Shown in pieces: positions 8,360 to 15,915 of a stretch of DNA of 64,000 nucleotides. The notes beneath the pieces were generated by a model. It had not been told where the DNA came from and did not search any database. It was given only the letters and a program-made list of their open reading frames with translations. The DNA is from Solimonas fluminis (GTDB lineage Bacteria > Pseudomonadota > Gammaproteobacteria > Nevskiales > Nevskiaceae). The position numbers and the translations under genes are program-made. Position 1 is the first letter of the stretch. Each line of letters begins with the position of its first letter. The stretch covers positions 1 through 64,000 of the forward strand of contig NZ_PSNW01000016.1 in NCBI RefSeq assembly GCF_002930645.1, given 5' to 3'.

Positions 8360-10861
8360 CTATGCGGGCAATGACTGGGGCGAAGCCAGGAAATCCTTCC
8401 AGGGATCGCTGCGGCGCTTCGCGAGGATTCCCGGCACGGTCTGCAGCGTGAATTCCTGCGGACGGACGTGCTTCAGGTCCTTCCATGCGACCGGCATGGC
8501 CACGGTCATTCCCGGCCGGCTGCGGGGCGAATAAGGCAGCACGGCGGTGGCGCCCTCGCCGTTTCGCAGGTAGTCGATGAATATCTTTCCGGCACGCTTG
8601 GCCTTGGACAGGGTGGCGACGTAGCGGTCGGGATCCTGCTGCGCCAGCGACTGCGCCAGGGCATGCGCGAACGCCTTGACCGTGGCCCAGCCGGCGCGGG
8701 GCTTCAAGGGCACGCAGACATGCAGCCCCTTGCCCCCCGTGGTCTTGACCCAGGACTTCAGCTTGAGCCGCGCCAGCGCGTCACGCACCTCGAGCGCCGC
8801 CTCCACCACCCGGGCGAAGCCGAGCGCAGTGTCCGGGTCCAGATCGATCACCAGCCAGTCCGGGCGCTCCAGTGCCCGCATGGATGCACCCCAGGCATGG
8901 AATTCCACCACGTTGAACTGCACCAGTTCCAGGACGCCGGTGACATCGTCGACGTGCAGGACCTGCTGGTCACCCGCACGCGCCTGCCCGACATGAGGGC
9001 CGACACCCTGCATCCGGTGCTTCTGGAAGAAGCACTGCTCGGCATTGCCCTGCGGGCAGCGCACCAGCGCCAGCGGTCGGTTCGCGGCGTAGGGCATGAA
9101 CCAGCCCGAGACGGCATCGTGATAGCGCGCCAGCTCCAGCTTGGTGATGCCGGATTTCTCGTCCATGACGCGGCCGGGGCTGGAAATGCGCACGCCTCCG
9201 ACGGTGTCGCCCCCATCATCCGGGGCCTTCTCCGGGCTCATGGCCTTCTCCAGCCGCAGGGGCTTCTCCAGCTTCACCTGGCGGGCCGGCTTGTCTTCGC
9301 GCAGCCCCTGGAAGGAGGGATGGCGCAGGGAGCCTTCGGCGGTGATCTCGGTGTACTCCACCTCGCAGACCAGATCGGGCCTGACCCAGACCACGCCGGG
9401 AAGGCGCGGATGTTCGTCCAGCGTGGGCTTTTCGGTGACGCGCGAGGCCAGGCGGGCGGCGAGATCGCGCAGCGACTGCTGCGTGAAGCCGGTGCCGACA
9501 CGGCCGGCGTAGCGCAGCTCGCGGCCCGTCCGGGTGGCGAGCACCAGGGACCGGAAGCCCTCGCGGCTACCGCTGGCCTTGATCATGCCGGCGATCACGA
9601 ACTCCTGGCGCTTCTGGCATTTGAGCTTGAGCCAGTCGCGGCTGCGGCCGCTGCGATAGGGCGCATCGCTGCGCTTGGCGATCAGGCCCTCGAGCTGCGA
9701 CGAACAGGCCTGGAGCAAAGCCGTGCGGCCGTCGCTTTCAAGATGGTCGCTGTAGCGCAGCGCCGCGGGCGGACGCTTGCCCAGGGCCAGGCGCAAGCGG
9801 TGCTTGCGTTCCAGCAGGGGCTCGCCGCGCACGTCGGCACCATCGTGAAAGAGGATGTCGAAGAGATACAGGAACAGCCGCCCCGCATCCCGGGGCTCGC
9901 CCGTGCCGCGTGGCAAGGCATTCTGCAGCTTCTGGAAGCTGGAGAGGCCGCGCTCGTCGATGTAGCAGAGTTCGCCATCGAGGATCGCCTGCTTCAGCTT
10001 GAGCTTGCCCAGGGCGTCGCGAATGCGAGGGAGCGTGGCGGTCCAGTCCAGGCCATTGCGCGAGCGCAGCTGCACGCGGCCGTTCTCCACCGAAGCCAGC
10101 AGGCGGTAACCGTCGAACTTGACCTCGTAGACCCAGCCGTCATCGCCGGGCGGACGATCGACCAGCGTGGCCAATTGCGGCTCGAGGCCATCGAGCGGGG
10201 GCATCGGCGCCGCCTTCGCCGTCTTCCGCGCCGGCCTGGCCCTGGCCGCAACCGGCTGGACGGCCTCGACCTGCCCGACGGTTCGCCCGGTGATGACGCT
10301 CTCGGGCCTCAAGCGGGTGATCTCGGCAGCCTTGCCCTTGCGGGCATGCTCGTCGGCATGCTTGATCAGCAGCCACTGGCTCCGGGGCCCTTCGGCGACG
10401 GCACCGCGCAGGCGCACGAGCGAATAGCGGCCGCGGAGCTTTTCCCCTGCGAGCGAAAAGCCGAGATGGCCCTTTCTCAGGCCCTCACGCGGATCGCCCT
10501 CCGGCTCCCAGCTGCCCCGGTCCCAGACGATGACGGGACCGCCGCCGTACTCCCCTTCGGGGATGTTGCCCTCGAAGTTGCGGTAGGTGACGGGATGGTC
10601 CTCCGTCTGCACGGCCAGGCGCTTGTCCTTCGGGTCCAGGCTCGGCCCCTTGGGAACGGCCCAGCTCAGCAATACGCCGCCCAGCTCCAGGCGGAAATCG
10701 TAGTGCATGCGCGTGGCATCGTGCTGCTGGATGACGAAGCTGCGCCCCTTGCTCCTGGCCTTGGCGCCGCGGGGTTCCGTGGTGACACGGAAATCACGCT
10801 TGGCGTTGTAGAGGCCCAGCGCGCCGCCCGCGCGCGCGGCGGGACCGGCGGCAGGGCTCAT
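8360..10861 (-). CDS. ligD: Multifunctional ATP-dependent DNA ligase D
   Basis: 833 aa with the Pseudomonas-type domain order. The 3'-phosphoesterase is at about 20-170 (QQHDATRMHYDFRLEL, EGEYGGGPVIVWDRG). The ligase is at about 215-520, with the adenylation Lys in EVKFDGYRL and OB-fold motifs after it. The primase-polymerase is at about 555-825, with the metal-binding VIDLDPD. LigD fills and seals ends held by Ku. The ATG overlaps the stop of a 17-codon upstream frame as ATGA and has little Shine-Dalgarno of its own, so translation may be coupled to that leader. A GTG nine codons upstream is the alternative start. Confidence 0.96.
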   Translation of the reverse strand: MSPAAGPAARAGGALGLYNAKRDFRVTTEPRGAKARSKGRSFVIQQHDATRMHYDFRLELGGVLLSWAVPKGPSLDPKDKRLAVQTEDHPVTYRNFEGNIPEGEYGGGPVIVWDRGSWEPEGDPREGLRKGHLGFSLAGEKLRGRYSLVRLRGAVAEGPRSQWLLIKHADEHARKGKAAEITRLRPESVITGRTVGQVEAVQPVAARARPARKTAKAAPMPPLDGLEPQLATLVDRPPGDDGWVYEVKFDGYRLLASVENGRVQLRSRNGLDWTATLPRIRDALGKLKLKQAILDGELCYIDERGLSSFQKLQNALPRGTGEPRDAGRLFLYLFDILFHDGADVRGEPLLERKHRLRLALGKRPPAALRYSDHLESDGRTALLQACSSQLEGLIAKRSDAPYRSGRSRDWLKLKCQKRQEFVIAGMIKASGSREGFRSLVLATRTGRELRYAGRVGTGFTQQSLRDLAARLASRVTEKPTLDEHPRLPGVVWVRPDLVCEVEYTEITAEGSLRHPSFQGLREDKPARQVKLEKPLRLEKAMSPEKAPDDGGDTVGGVRISSPGRVMDEKSGITKLELARYHDAVSGWFMPYAANRPLALVRCPQGNAEQCFFQKHRMQGVGPHVGQARAGDQQVLHVDDVTGVLELVQFNVVEFHAWGASMRALERPDWLVIDLDPDTALGFARVVEAALEVRDALARLKLKSWVKTTGGKGLHVCVPLKPRAGWATVKAFAHALAQSLAQQDPDRYVATLSKAKRAGKIFIDYLRNGEGATAVLPYSPRSRPGMTVAMPVAWKDLKHVRPQEFTLQTVPGILAKRRSDPWKDFLASPQSLPA

Positions 10862-10911
10862 GGCTGCAGGCCGGATGGCGAGAGGCACCGCCGGGTCGGG
10901 TGGTCGTCCAT
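10858..10911 (-). CDS. 17-codon leader frame overlapping the ligD start
   Basis: MDDHPTRRCLSPSGLQP, preceded by a strong AAGGAGAG six to seven bases before its ATG and ending in TGA that overlaps the ligD ATG as ATGA. This is the best ribosome site upstream of ligD. The peptide itself is unremarkable; its likely role is to deliver ribosomes to ligD. It could also be a remnant of a longer N-terminus. Confidence 0.5.
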   Translation of the reverse strand: MDDHPTRRCLSPSGLQP

Positions 10912-11153
10912 GACACTCTCCTTGCGTGGAAGAAGAAGCAAACGCCCCGGCCGCTGAACGGGCTCTGAACCGGCCGGCGACGCCGGCCCGGGGAAATCCG
11001 CCGGGGCATGCACCGGCCGATCCCCGCGCCGTTCAAGCCGGGCTAGGCTGCATCCGCAGCCGCTCTTGCCCCCGCAGGCATTTCCGCGGAAAGCCATCTG
11101 CGTCGAGGCCGCATTCACCGCACCATCGTCACGGACCGTACGCCGACATTTCC

Positions 11154-12071
11154 ATGACTCCTTCGAATTCACGCCGCATCCTGATCACCGGCAGCGCCAG
11201 CGGCATCGGCCTGCAGGCCGCGCTGCAACTCGCCGCATCCGGCCACCGGCTGGTCCTCGCCGACCGCAACGTCGCCGCCGGCGAAGCCGCGGCGGCGCAG
11301 ATCCGCCAGTCGGGAGGCCAGGCCGAGTTCCGCGCACTGGATCTCGGCGATCTCTCTCACATCCGTGCCTTCGCCGACGAGGAACTGGCGCGCGAGCAGC
11401 CGCTGGACGCGCTGATCAACAACGCCGGCCTGCTGCCGCCCATGCGCCGAGCAACCACGGCCGACGGCTTCGAACGGGCTTTCGGCGTGGCCTACCTGGG
11501 GCACTACGCGCTGACCGCGCGGCTGATGCCGGCGCTGCTGCGCAGCTCCGCGCCGCGCGTCGTCAGCGTGTCCAGCAACTCCCATCCCGGCGGCCGCCTC
11601 GATTTCGCCGACCTGCAGCTCGAGCGGAACTACCAGTCCTCGCAGGCCTACACCAATTCCAAGCTGGCCTGCCTGATGTTCGCCATGGAACTGCAGCGCC
11701 GCTCCGATGCCGCGGGACTGGGGCTGCTCAGCGTGGCCGCGCATCCGGGCATCTCCAGCACGCCGATCGCGGCAGGCTGGAAGAGCGAGAACCGGCGCCG
11801 GCTGATGGACCGCTTCGAGGTCTTCGGCTACGACACGCTGATGCGCCTCGTCGGGCAGGGCGCGGCGGACGGGGCACGCCCCCTGGTGCTGGCCGCCGCC
11901 GGCGCGGACATCGCCCCCGGCGGGTACTACGGCCCTACCGGCTTCATGCAGGCGCGCGGCAGGCCGGGGCTGGTCAGGCCCGCGAGGAAAGCACGGGATG
12001 CCGCCGTGGCCGCCCGCCTCTGGCAGGAATCGCAGGCGCTGACCGGCGTGGCCTGGCCGGCACTGGGCTGA
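11154..12071 (+). CDS. Short-chain dehydrogenase/reductase
   Basis: 305 aa, cytoplasmic. The nucleotide-binding motif TGSASGIG is at residues about 12-19, NNAG at about 90, the catalytic Ser in SVSSNSH and the YTNSK (YxxxK) motif at about 162-166. The sequence around these is closest to WW-domain-oxidoreductase/retinol-dehydrogenase-type SDRs, which reduce or oxidise lipophilic carbonyls or alcohols. The substrate is unknown. The MFS gene begins 13 bp downstream, so the two probably form an operon in which the transporter moves the substrate or product. Confidence 0.9.
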   Translation: MTPSNSRRILITGSASGIGLQAALQLAASGHRLVLADRNVAAGEAAAAQIRQSGGQAEFRALDLGDLSHIRAFADEELAREQPLDALINNAGLLPPMRRATTADGFERAFGVAYLGHYALTARLMPALLRSSAPRVVSVSSNSHPGGRLDFADLQLERNYQSSQAYTNSKLACLMFAMELQRRSDAAGLGLLSVAAHPGISSTPIAAGWKSENRRRLMDRFEVFGYDTLMRLVGQGAADGARPLVLAAAGADIAPGGYYGPTGFMQARGRPGLVRPARKARDAAVAARLWQESQALTGVAWPALG

Positions 12072-12084
12072 GGGCAACCCGGAC

Positions 12085-13272
12085 ATGGATCGGCACGAGC
12101 TGCGGAAGAACGGGCGGGCGCTGCTCGCCGCCACGCTGGGCATGAGCGCCGGCATCGGCCTGATCGGCTACATCAACAGCGTGGTGGCACCCTACCTGCT
12201 GGCGGACTTCGGCTGGTCGCGCAGCCAGTTCGCCCTGGCCAGCACCGTGACCCTGCTGACGATCCTCTGCATTCCCCTGGCGGGCCGCTGCACCGACCTG
12301 TTCGGCGTGCGCCGCGTCGCGGCCGTGGGCATCGTGGTCTTCCCCGCCAGTTTCCTGGTGCTGTCGGCCATGCAGGGCGACATCCGCCTGTACTTCGCCA
12401 TGCTCGCGGTGCAGGCCCTGCTCTGCACCACCACCTCGGCCACGGTCTACAGCCGCCTCATCGCCGAGAACTTCCAGGTTCACCGCGGGCTGGCCCTGGG
12501 GCTGATCGCCGCGGGACCGGCGGTGGTCGGCGCCATCGGCAGCCCGCTGCTCACGGCCCTGATCGACGCCCTGGGATGGCGCAGCGGCTACCTGGCGATC
12601 TCCGCGTTCTGCGCCCTGCTGGGCCTGGCGGCGCTGCTGCTGATTCCGCCCCGCCGCCCGGCCGTCGCCGCACAGGGCCGCGAAACGCGCCGCGCCGGCA
12701 AGGACTACGGCGCCATCGTCCGCTCGCGGCCCTTCTGGATCATCGCGGCCAGCTCGCTGCTCTGCAGCCTGCCGCATGCATTGTCCGCCTCGCAGCTCAA
12801 GCTGATGCTGTCGGACCGGGCGCTCAGCTCGACCCAGGCCGGCTTCATGGTGTCGGTGTTCGCTGCCGGCGTGATCGTGGCGCGCATCGTTTCGGGCCTG
12901 GCGCTGGACCGCTGGCCGGCCTGGCTGGTGGCGGCGGTCGGCATGGGCCTGCCGCTGTTCGGCCTGCTGATCCTGGCCTCCAGCACGGCGGACCTCGTTC
13001 TGATCGGCTTCGCCGTCCTGCTGCTGGGAATGTCCTTCGGCGTGGAGGGCGACATCCTCACCTACCTCGCCGCGCGCTACTTCCCGCTGGAGATCTACAG
13101 CACCGTGCTGGGCCTGCTGCTGGGCAGCGTCGGCGCGGCGATGGCCTTCGGTGCTGCGTTGCTCAGCATCACGCTCGCGCAGACCGAGACCTACCGCCTG
13201 TTCATGCTGATCTCGGCCGCCGGCGTCGCCGTCGGCTCGCTCAACTTCCTGCGGCTGCGCACGCTGGGCTGA
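12085..13272 (+). CDS. MFS transporter
   Basis: 395 aa with about twelve hydrophobic segments and the loop 2-3 signature LAGRCTDLFGVRRV (a variant of the MFS motif A GxLaDrxGrr). The general family is monocarboxylate/oxalate-formate-type (SRSQFALASTVTLLT after TM1). GAGGG precedes the ATG. It is coupled to the SDR upstream. Substrate and direction are not predictable from sequence. Confidence 0.9.
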   Translation: MDRHELRKNGRALLAATLGMSAGIGLIGYINSVVAPYLLADFGWSRSQFALASTVTLLTILCIPLAGRCTDLFGVRRVAAVGIVVFPASFLVLSAMQGDIRLYFAMLAVQALLCTTTSATVYSRLIAENFQVHRGLALGLIAAGPAVVGAIGSPLLTALIDALGWRSGYLAISAFCALLGLAALLLIPPRRPAVAAQGRETRRAGKDYGAIVRSRPFWIIAASSLLCSLPHALSASQLKLMLSDRALSSTQAGFMVSVFAAGVIVARIVSGLALDRWPAWLVAAVGMGLPLFGLLILASSTADLVLIGFAVLLLGMSFGVEGDILTYLAARYFPLEIYSTVLGLLLGSVGAAMAFGAALLSITLAQTETYRLFMLISAAGVAVGSLNFLRLRTLG

Positions 13273-13286
13273 GCGGCCCGCCGGCT

Positions 13287-13583
13287 TCAGGGCTGCTCGC
13301 GCAGCCCCGCGCCCACGTGCTTCTCGATGGCCTTGGCCCGCTGCGCCACACCGAACTTGGCGTAGACGTTCTTCAGGTGGAACTTGACCGTGTTGTGCGA
13401 CAGGCCCAGCTGCGCCGCCACGCCGCGGTCGGTCAGGCCGCTGGCCACGCAATCCATCACCTGCCTCTCTCGGGAAGTCAGCCGTTCCGCCGGCATCGAG
13501 GCCGGCCAGGCCGGCCGCGCTCCCGCCGCTTCATGTCCTCTCATTGGAATCACCCCGACCGTTTGCCTGTCCTGGGAGGCCAT
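13287..13583 (-). CDS. LuxR/GerE-type HTH regulator, stand-alone domain
   Basis: About 98 aa. The C-terminal 65 residues are a LuxR HTH (LTSRERQVMDCVASGLTDRGVAAQLGLSHNTVKFHLKNVYAKFGV). There is no receiver or autoinducer domain; the N-terminus is short and unordered. Three starts are possible (13607, 13583, 13544); 13583 is used because GGGGAGG lies upstream. It is convergent with the MFS gene and divergent from the LysR gene, sharing a palindromic intergenic region with it, so it may regulate both. Confidence 0.75.
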   Translation of the reverse strand: MASQDRQTVGVIPMRGHEAAGARPAWPASMPAERLTSRERQVMDCVASGLTDRGVAAQLGLSHNTVKFHLKNVYAKFGVAQRAKAIEKHVGAGLREQP

Positions 13584-13613
13584 CCGGGAGGACGGCCTCC
13601 CCGTCATTATAAT

Positions 13614-13627
13614 CAACAACGTTGTTG
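13614..13627. promoter_or_regulatory. Perfect 14-bp palindrome CAACAACGTTGTTG in a divergent promoter
   Basis: It lies in an AT-rich patch (TATAAT at 13608-13613, TTTATATAAG after it) between the divergent LuxR and LysR genes. The symmetry and position suggest an operator for one of these regulators. Confidence 0.6.
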
Positions 13628-13698
13628 CTTTATATAAGAGCGGAAAAGCGGGATAGTGGCGCCTGGACCCCTCCGCCTCCGCCGCCAGACCCGAAGCC

Positions 13699-14703
13699 GT
13701 GTCGTATAGCCGCCTGCCGCCGCTGAATGCCCTCCGCACCTTCGAGGCGGTGGCGCGTCACCGCAGCTTCCGCAAGGCGGCGGCCGAGCTGTTCGTGACC
13801 CCGGCCGCGGTGACCCACCAGGTCCGCCTGCTGGAGGAGCAGCTGGGGGTGGAGCTGTTCCGCCGCCTGCCCCGGCGCGTGGAACTGACGCCCGCCGCGC
13901 AATCCGCCCTGCCGGTGCTGCAGAAGGCCTTCGAGCTGATGGCCCGCAGCGTCAACGAGCTGCGCCAGTTCGGCCATACGCCGCGGCTGACCGTGCGGGC
14001 CAGCCCCACCTTCACCTCGCGCTGGATGATGCCGCGGCTGCGCCATTTCCTGGCGCTGTACCAGGATATCGACGTGCGCGTGCTGGGCGGCAACCTGTTC
14101 GCGCCGCAGGACCCGCCCCCGGGCGCGAGCGAAGGCGGCAAGGCGCCGCAGGATCCCGATATCGACATCCGCTTCACGCAGGGACCGCCGCCCGGCAACC
14201 ACGTCGACCTGCTGTTCCCCGTGGACGTGGTGCCGATGTGCCATCCGCGCCTGCTGGTGGAGCCGCCGCACCCGCTGAAGGCCCCGGCGGACCTGCGCTA
14301 CCACCCCCTGCTGCACGGCGACAGCGGCATCGAGGATCGCTCGCGCTCGATCTGGGCGCGCTGGCTGCGGCAGGCCGGCGTGACCGAGGTGGACCCGCGC
14401 CGCGGCCTGCAGTTCGACCACTCCACGCTGGCCCTGGACGCGGCCTCCGACGGACTGGGCGTCACGCTGGCAACCCCGGCCTTCGCGCGGGAGAAGATGG
14501 CACGGGGCGAGATCGCCGTGGCCTTCCCCCTCTCCATCACGCTGGACCGCGCCTACTACGCCATCGTCAATCCCAGTTCGGCGGAGCGCCCGGAGGTCAT
14601 CGCCTTCCGCCAATGGCTGCTGCAGGAAGCCGCGGCGGACATCCGGGGTCCCCGGGCGGCGGGCAAAACAAAAGGGCCGCGAAAATCGCGGCCCTCGGTC
14701 TGA
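13699..14703 (+). CDS. LysR-family regulator, GcvA-like
   Basis: 334 aa. The winged-helix DNA-binding domain occupies residues 5-65 (LPPLNALRTFEAVARHRSFRKAAAELFVTPAAVTHQVRLLEEQLGVELFRR), the GcvA/AmpR subtype. The periplasmic-binding-like effector domain follows to residue about 300, with an atypical Gly/Pro-rich insertion near residue 135-150 (QDPPPGASEGGKAPQDPD). The start is GTG. The target is unknown; divergence from the LuxR gene suggests local control. The final codons lie within a hairpin (14674-14694), followed by a true terminator. Confidence 0.92.
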   Translation: MSYSRLPPLNALRTFEAVARHRSFRKAAAELFVTPAAVTHQVRLLEEQLGVELFRRLPRRVELTPAAQSALPVLQKAFELMARSVNELRQFGHTPRLTVRASPTFTSRWMMPRLRHFLALYQDIDVRVLGGNLFAPQDPPPGASEGGKAPQDPDIDIRFTQGPPPGNHVDLLFPVDVVPMCHPRLLVEPPHPLKAPADLRYHPLLHGDSGIEDRSRSIWARWLRQAGVTEVDPRRGLQFDHSTLALDAASDGLGVTLATPAFAREKMARGEIAVAFPLSITLDRAYYAIVNPSSAERPEVIAFRQWLLQEAAADIRGPRAAGKTKGPRKSRPSV

Positions 14704-14714
14704 AGCCAGGCAAC

Positions 14715-14737
14715 GGGGCGGAAGACCGCCCCTTTTT
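14715..14737 (+). terminator. Intrinsic terminator after the LysR gene
   Basis: The stem GGGGCGG/CCGCCCC with loop AAGA is followed by five T residues, 12 bp after the stop codon. A second hairpin (14674-14694, 9 bp, loop AAA) overlaps the 3' end of the gene. Confidence 0.88.
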
Positions 14738-14751
14738 CGGCCTCTCCGGCC

Positions 14752-14952
14752 TCAGGCGGCCTTCGGCAGGACCATCGGCTCGGCCGGATGGGCCGGTTCC
14801 GGCGTGGCCGCACGGGGAGCGGCCGGCTTGGCGGCCCGGCGGGCGGGACCCAGGGCCAGGCGACGCTGGTCAACGGCGGTATCCACGAATTCCAGCACGG
14901 CCATCGCCGCCAGGATCAGCACCACGGTCATCGCTACGATCGTTCCGAACAT
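14752..14952 (-). CDS. Small single-pass membrane protein
   Basis: 66 aa. An N-terminal transmembrane helix (MFGTIVAMTVVLILAAMAVLEFV) is followed by a basic, then Ala/Pro-rich, probably cytoplasmic tail. No family is recognised. It is monocistronic, convergent with the LysR gene, and preceded by an unusually AT-rich stretch (about 14,960-15,110) that must hold its promoter. Confidence 0.6.
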   Translation of the reverse strand: MFGTIVAMTVVLILAAMAVLEFVDTAVDQRRLALGPARRAAKPAAPRAATPEPAHPAEPMVLPKAA

Positions 14953-15196
14953 TGCTGCACCACTTGTTCTTTGGGGGTATGAACAAGGTAGTGCAGATGC
15001 TGCAGCGCAACAATTGACGAATTCTTAGCGATACAACAAATAAAACTAAACCATAAAATACGACATCCCCCAACCGATTGTTTAATTTGGAAATTCCGGA
15101 GAGCCCCAGCAAAAACCCAATTCTGACAATAGTTTGAGACCGGCCAATCGCCTCCCGCCCCGGGGAGGCCGGACTCCCGGCACGCTGTCGGTCCCG

Positions 15197-15853
15197 TCAA
15201 TCGCCCTGGCCGGAACGCAGGATCGGGCGGATCGGGCGCAGCCGCAGCCGGTCCGGGCAGTCGCTCCGCTGCGGGGCCGGGCAGGCCTGGAAGCCGAAAC
15301 CGCCGTCCACGCAGACGTCGATGGATTCCAGCCAGTCTCCGCGGCACTGCAGGGCCACGGCGTCGGCCCGCAGGCCCGGATTGTCCCTGAGCAGGGCCTT
15401 GCGGAACTCGTCCTGCGGGAGCTGCAGGCCCTCGCGGGGCGTCTGCCGGAACAGGTCCGGCATCGACACCCGGCGCTGGGCGCGCTCCAGCTGCAGCACA
15501 TATTCCGCCGCGCCGAGGCCGGAGCAGGCACCCTGGGTCCGCCAGGCTTTCTTGAGGCGAACTTCGTTGTGCATCACGTCCAGCGCGCGCGGCAGCAGCT
15601 CCCGCGGCAGGCTGTCGTCCTGGCATGCCGGCGCCAACCCCTCGAAGCGCGGCGCCAGTCCGGACAGCACGAAGTAGTGCTCCTGCAGGCACTGCAGTTC
15701 CTTGGAGCCCAGGTTGCGCTTGCAGAATTCGGGGGACCAGGAGAAGGAGATCGTCCAGCCGGCGGCCACGGCCGACGGAGGCGCCGGCTCCTGCGCTGGA
15801 GCCAGGCCCGCCGTCACCAAAGCCATCACCGCCAAGCCGATCCGCATCTTCAC
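15197..15853 (-). CDS. RNase T2-fold secreted protein lacking the catalytic residues
   Basis: 218 aa with a signal peptide (MRIGLAVMALVTAGLAPAQ). The RNase T2 framework is recognisable: FSWSPEFC at 37-44, a Cys partner at 55, a CAS I-like segment YFVLSGLAP at 60-68, a CAS II-like segment AWRTQGACSG at 103-112, then YVLQLERAQRRVSMPDLFR. In active enzymes CAS I is xxHGLWP and CAS II is EWxKHGxC. Here the first His is Ser64, Trp is Ala67, the Glu position is Ala103 and the second His is Gln107, so RNase activity is not expected. The fold cysteines remain. It may be a periplasmic RNA-binding protein or inhibitor. The start is GTG with GGAG seven bases upstream; an ATG follows two codons later. 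Confidence 0.75.
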   Translation of the reverse strand: MKMRIGLAVMALVTAGLAPAQEPAPPSAVAAGWTISFSWSPEFCKRNLGSKELQCLQEHYFVLSGLAPRFEGLAPACQDDSLPRELLPRALDVMHNEVRLKKAWRTQGACSGLGAAEYVLQLERAQRRVSMPDLFRQTPREGLQLPQDEFRKALLRDNPGLRADAVALQCRGDWLESIDVCVDGGFGFQACPAPQRSDCPDRLRLRPIRPILRSGQGD

Positions 15854-15915
15854 TCGCTCGCTCCTGCTGGAAGCCCAAGAATATCGCTACCGGCTTCCGA
15901 CCCGCGTTCCGCTCT

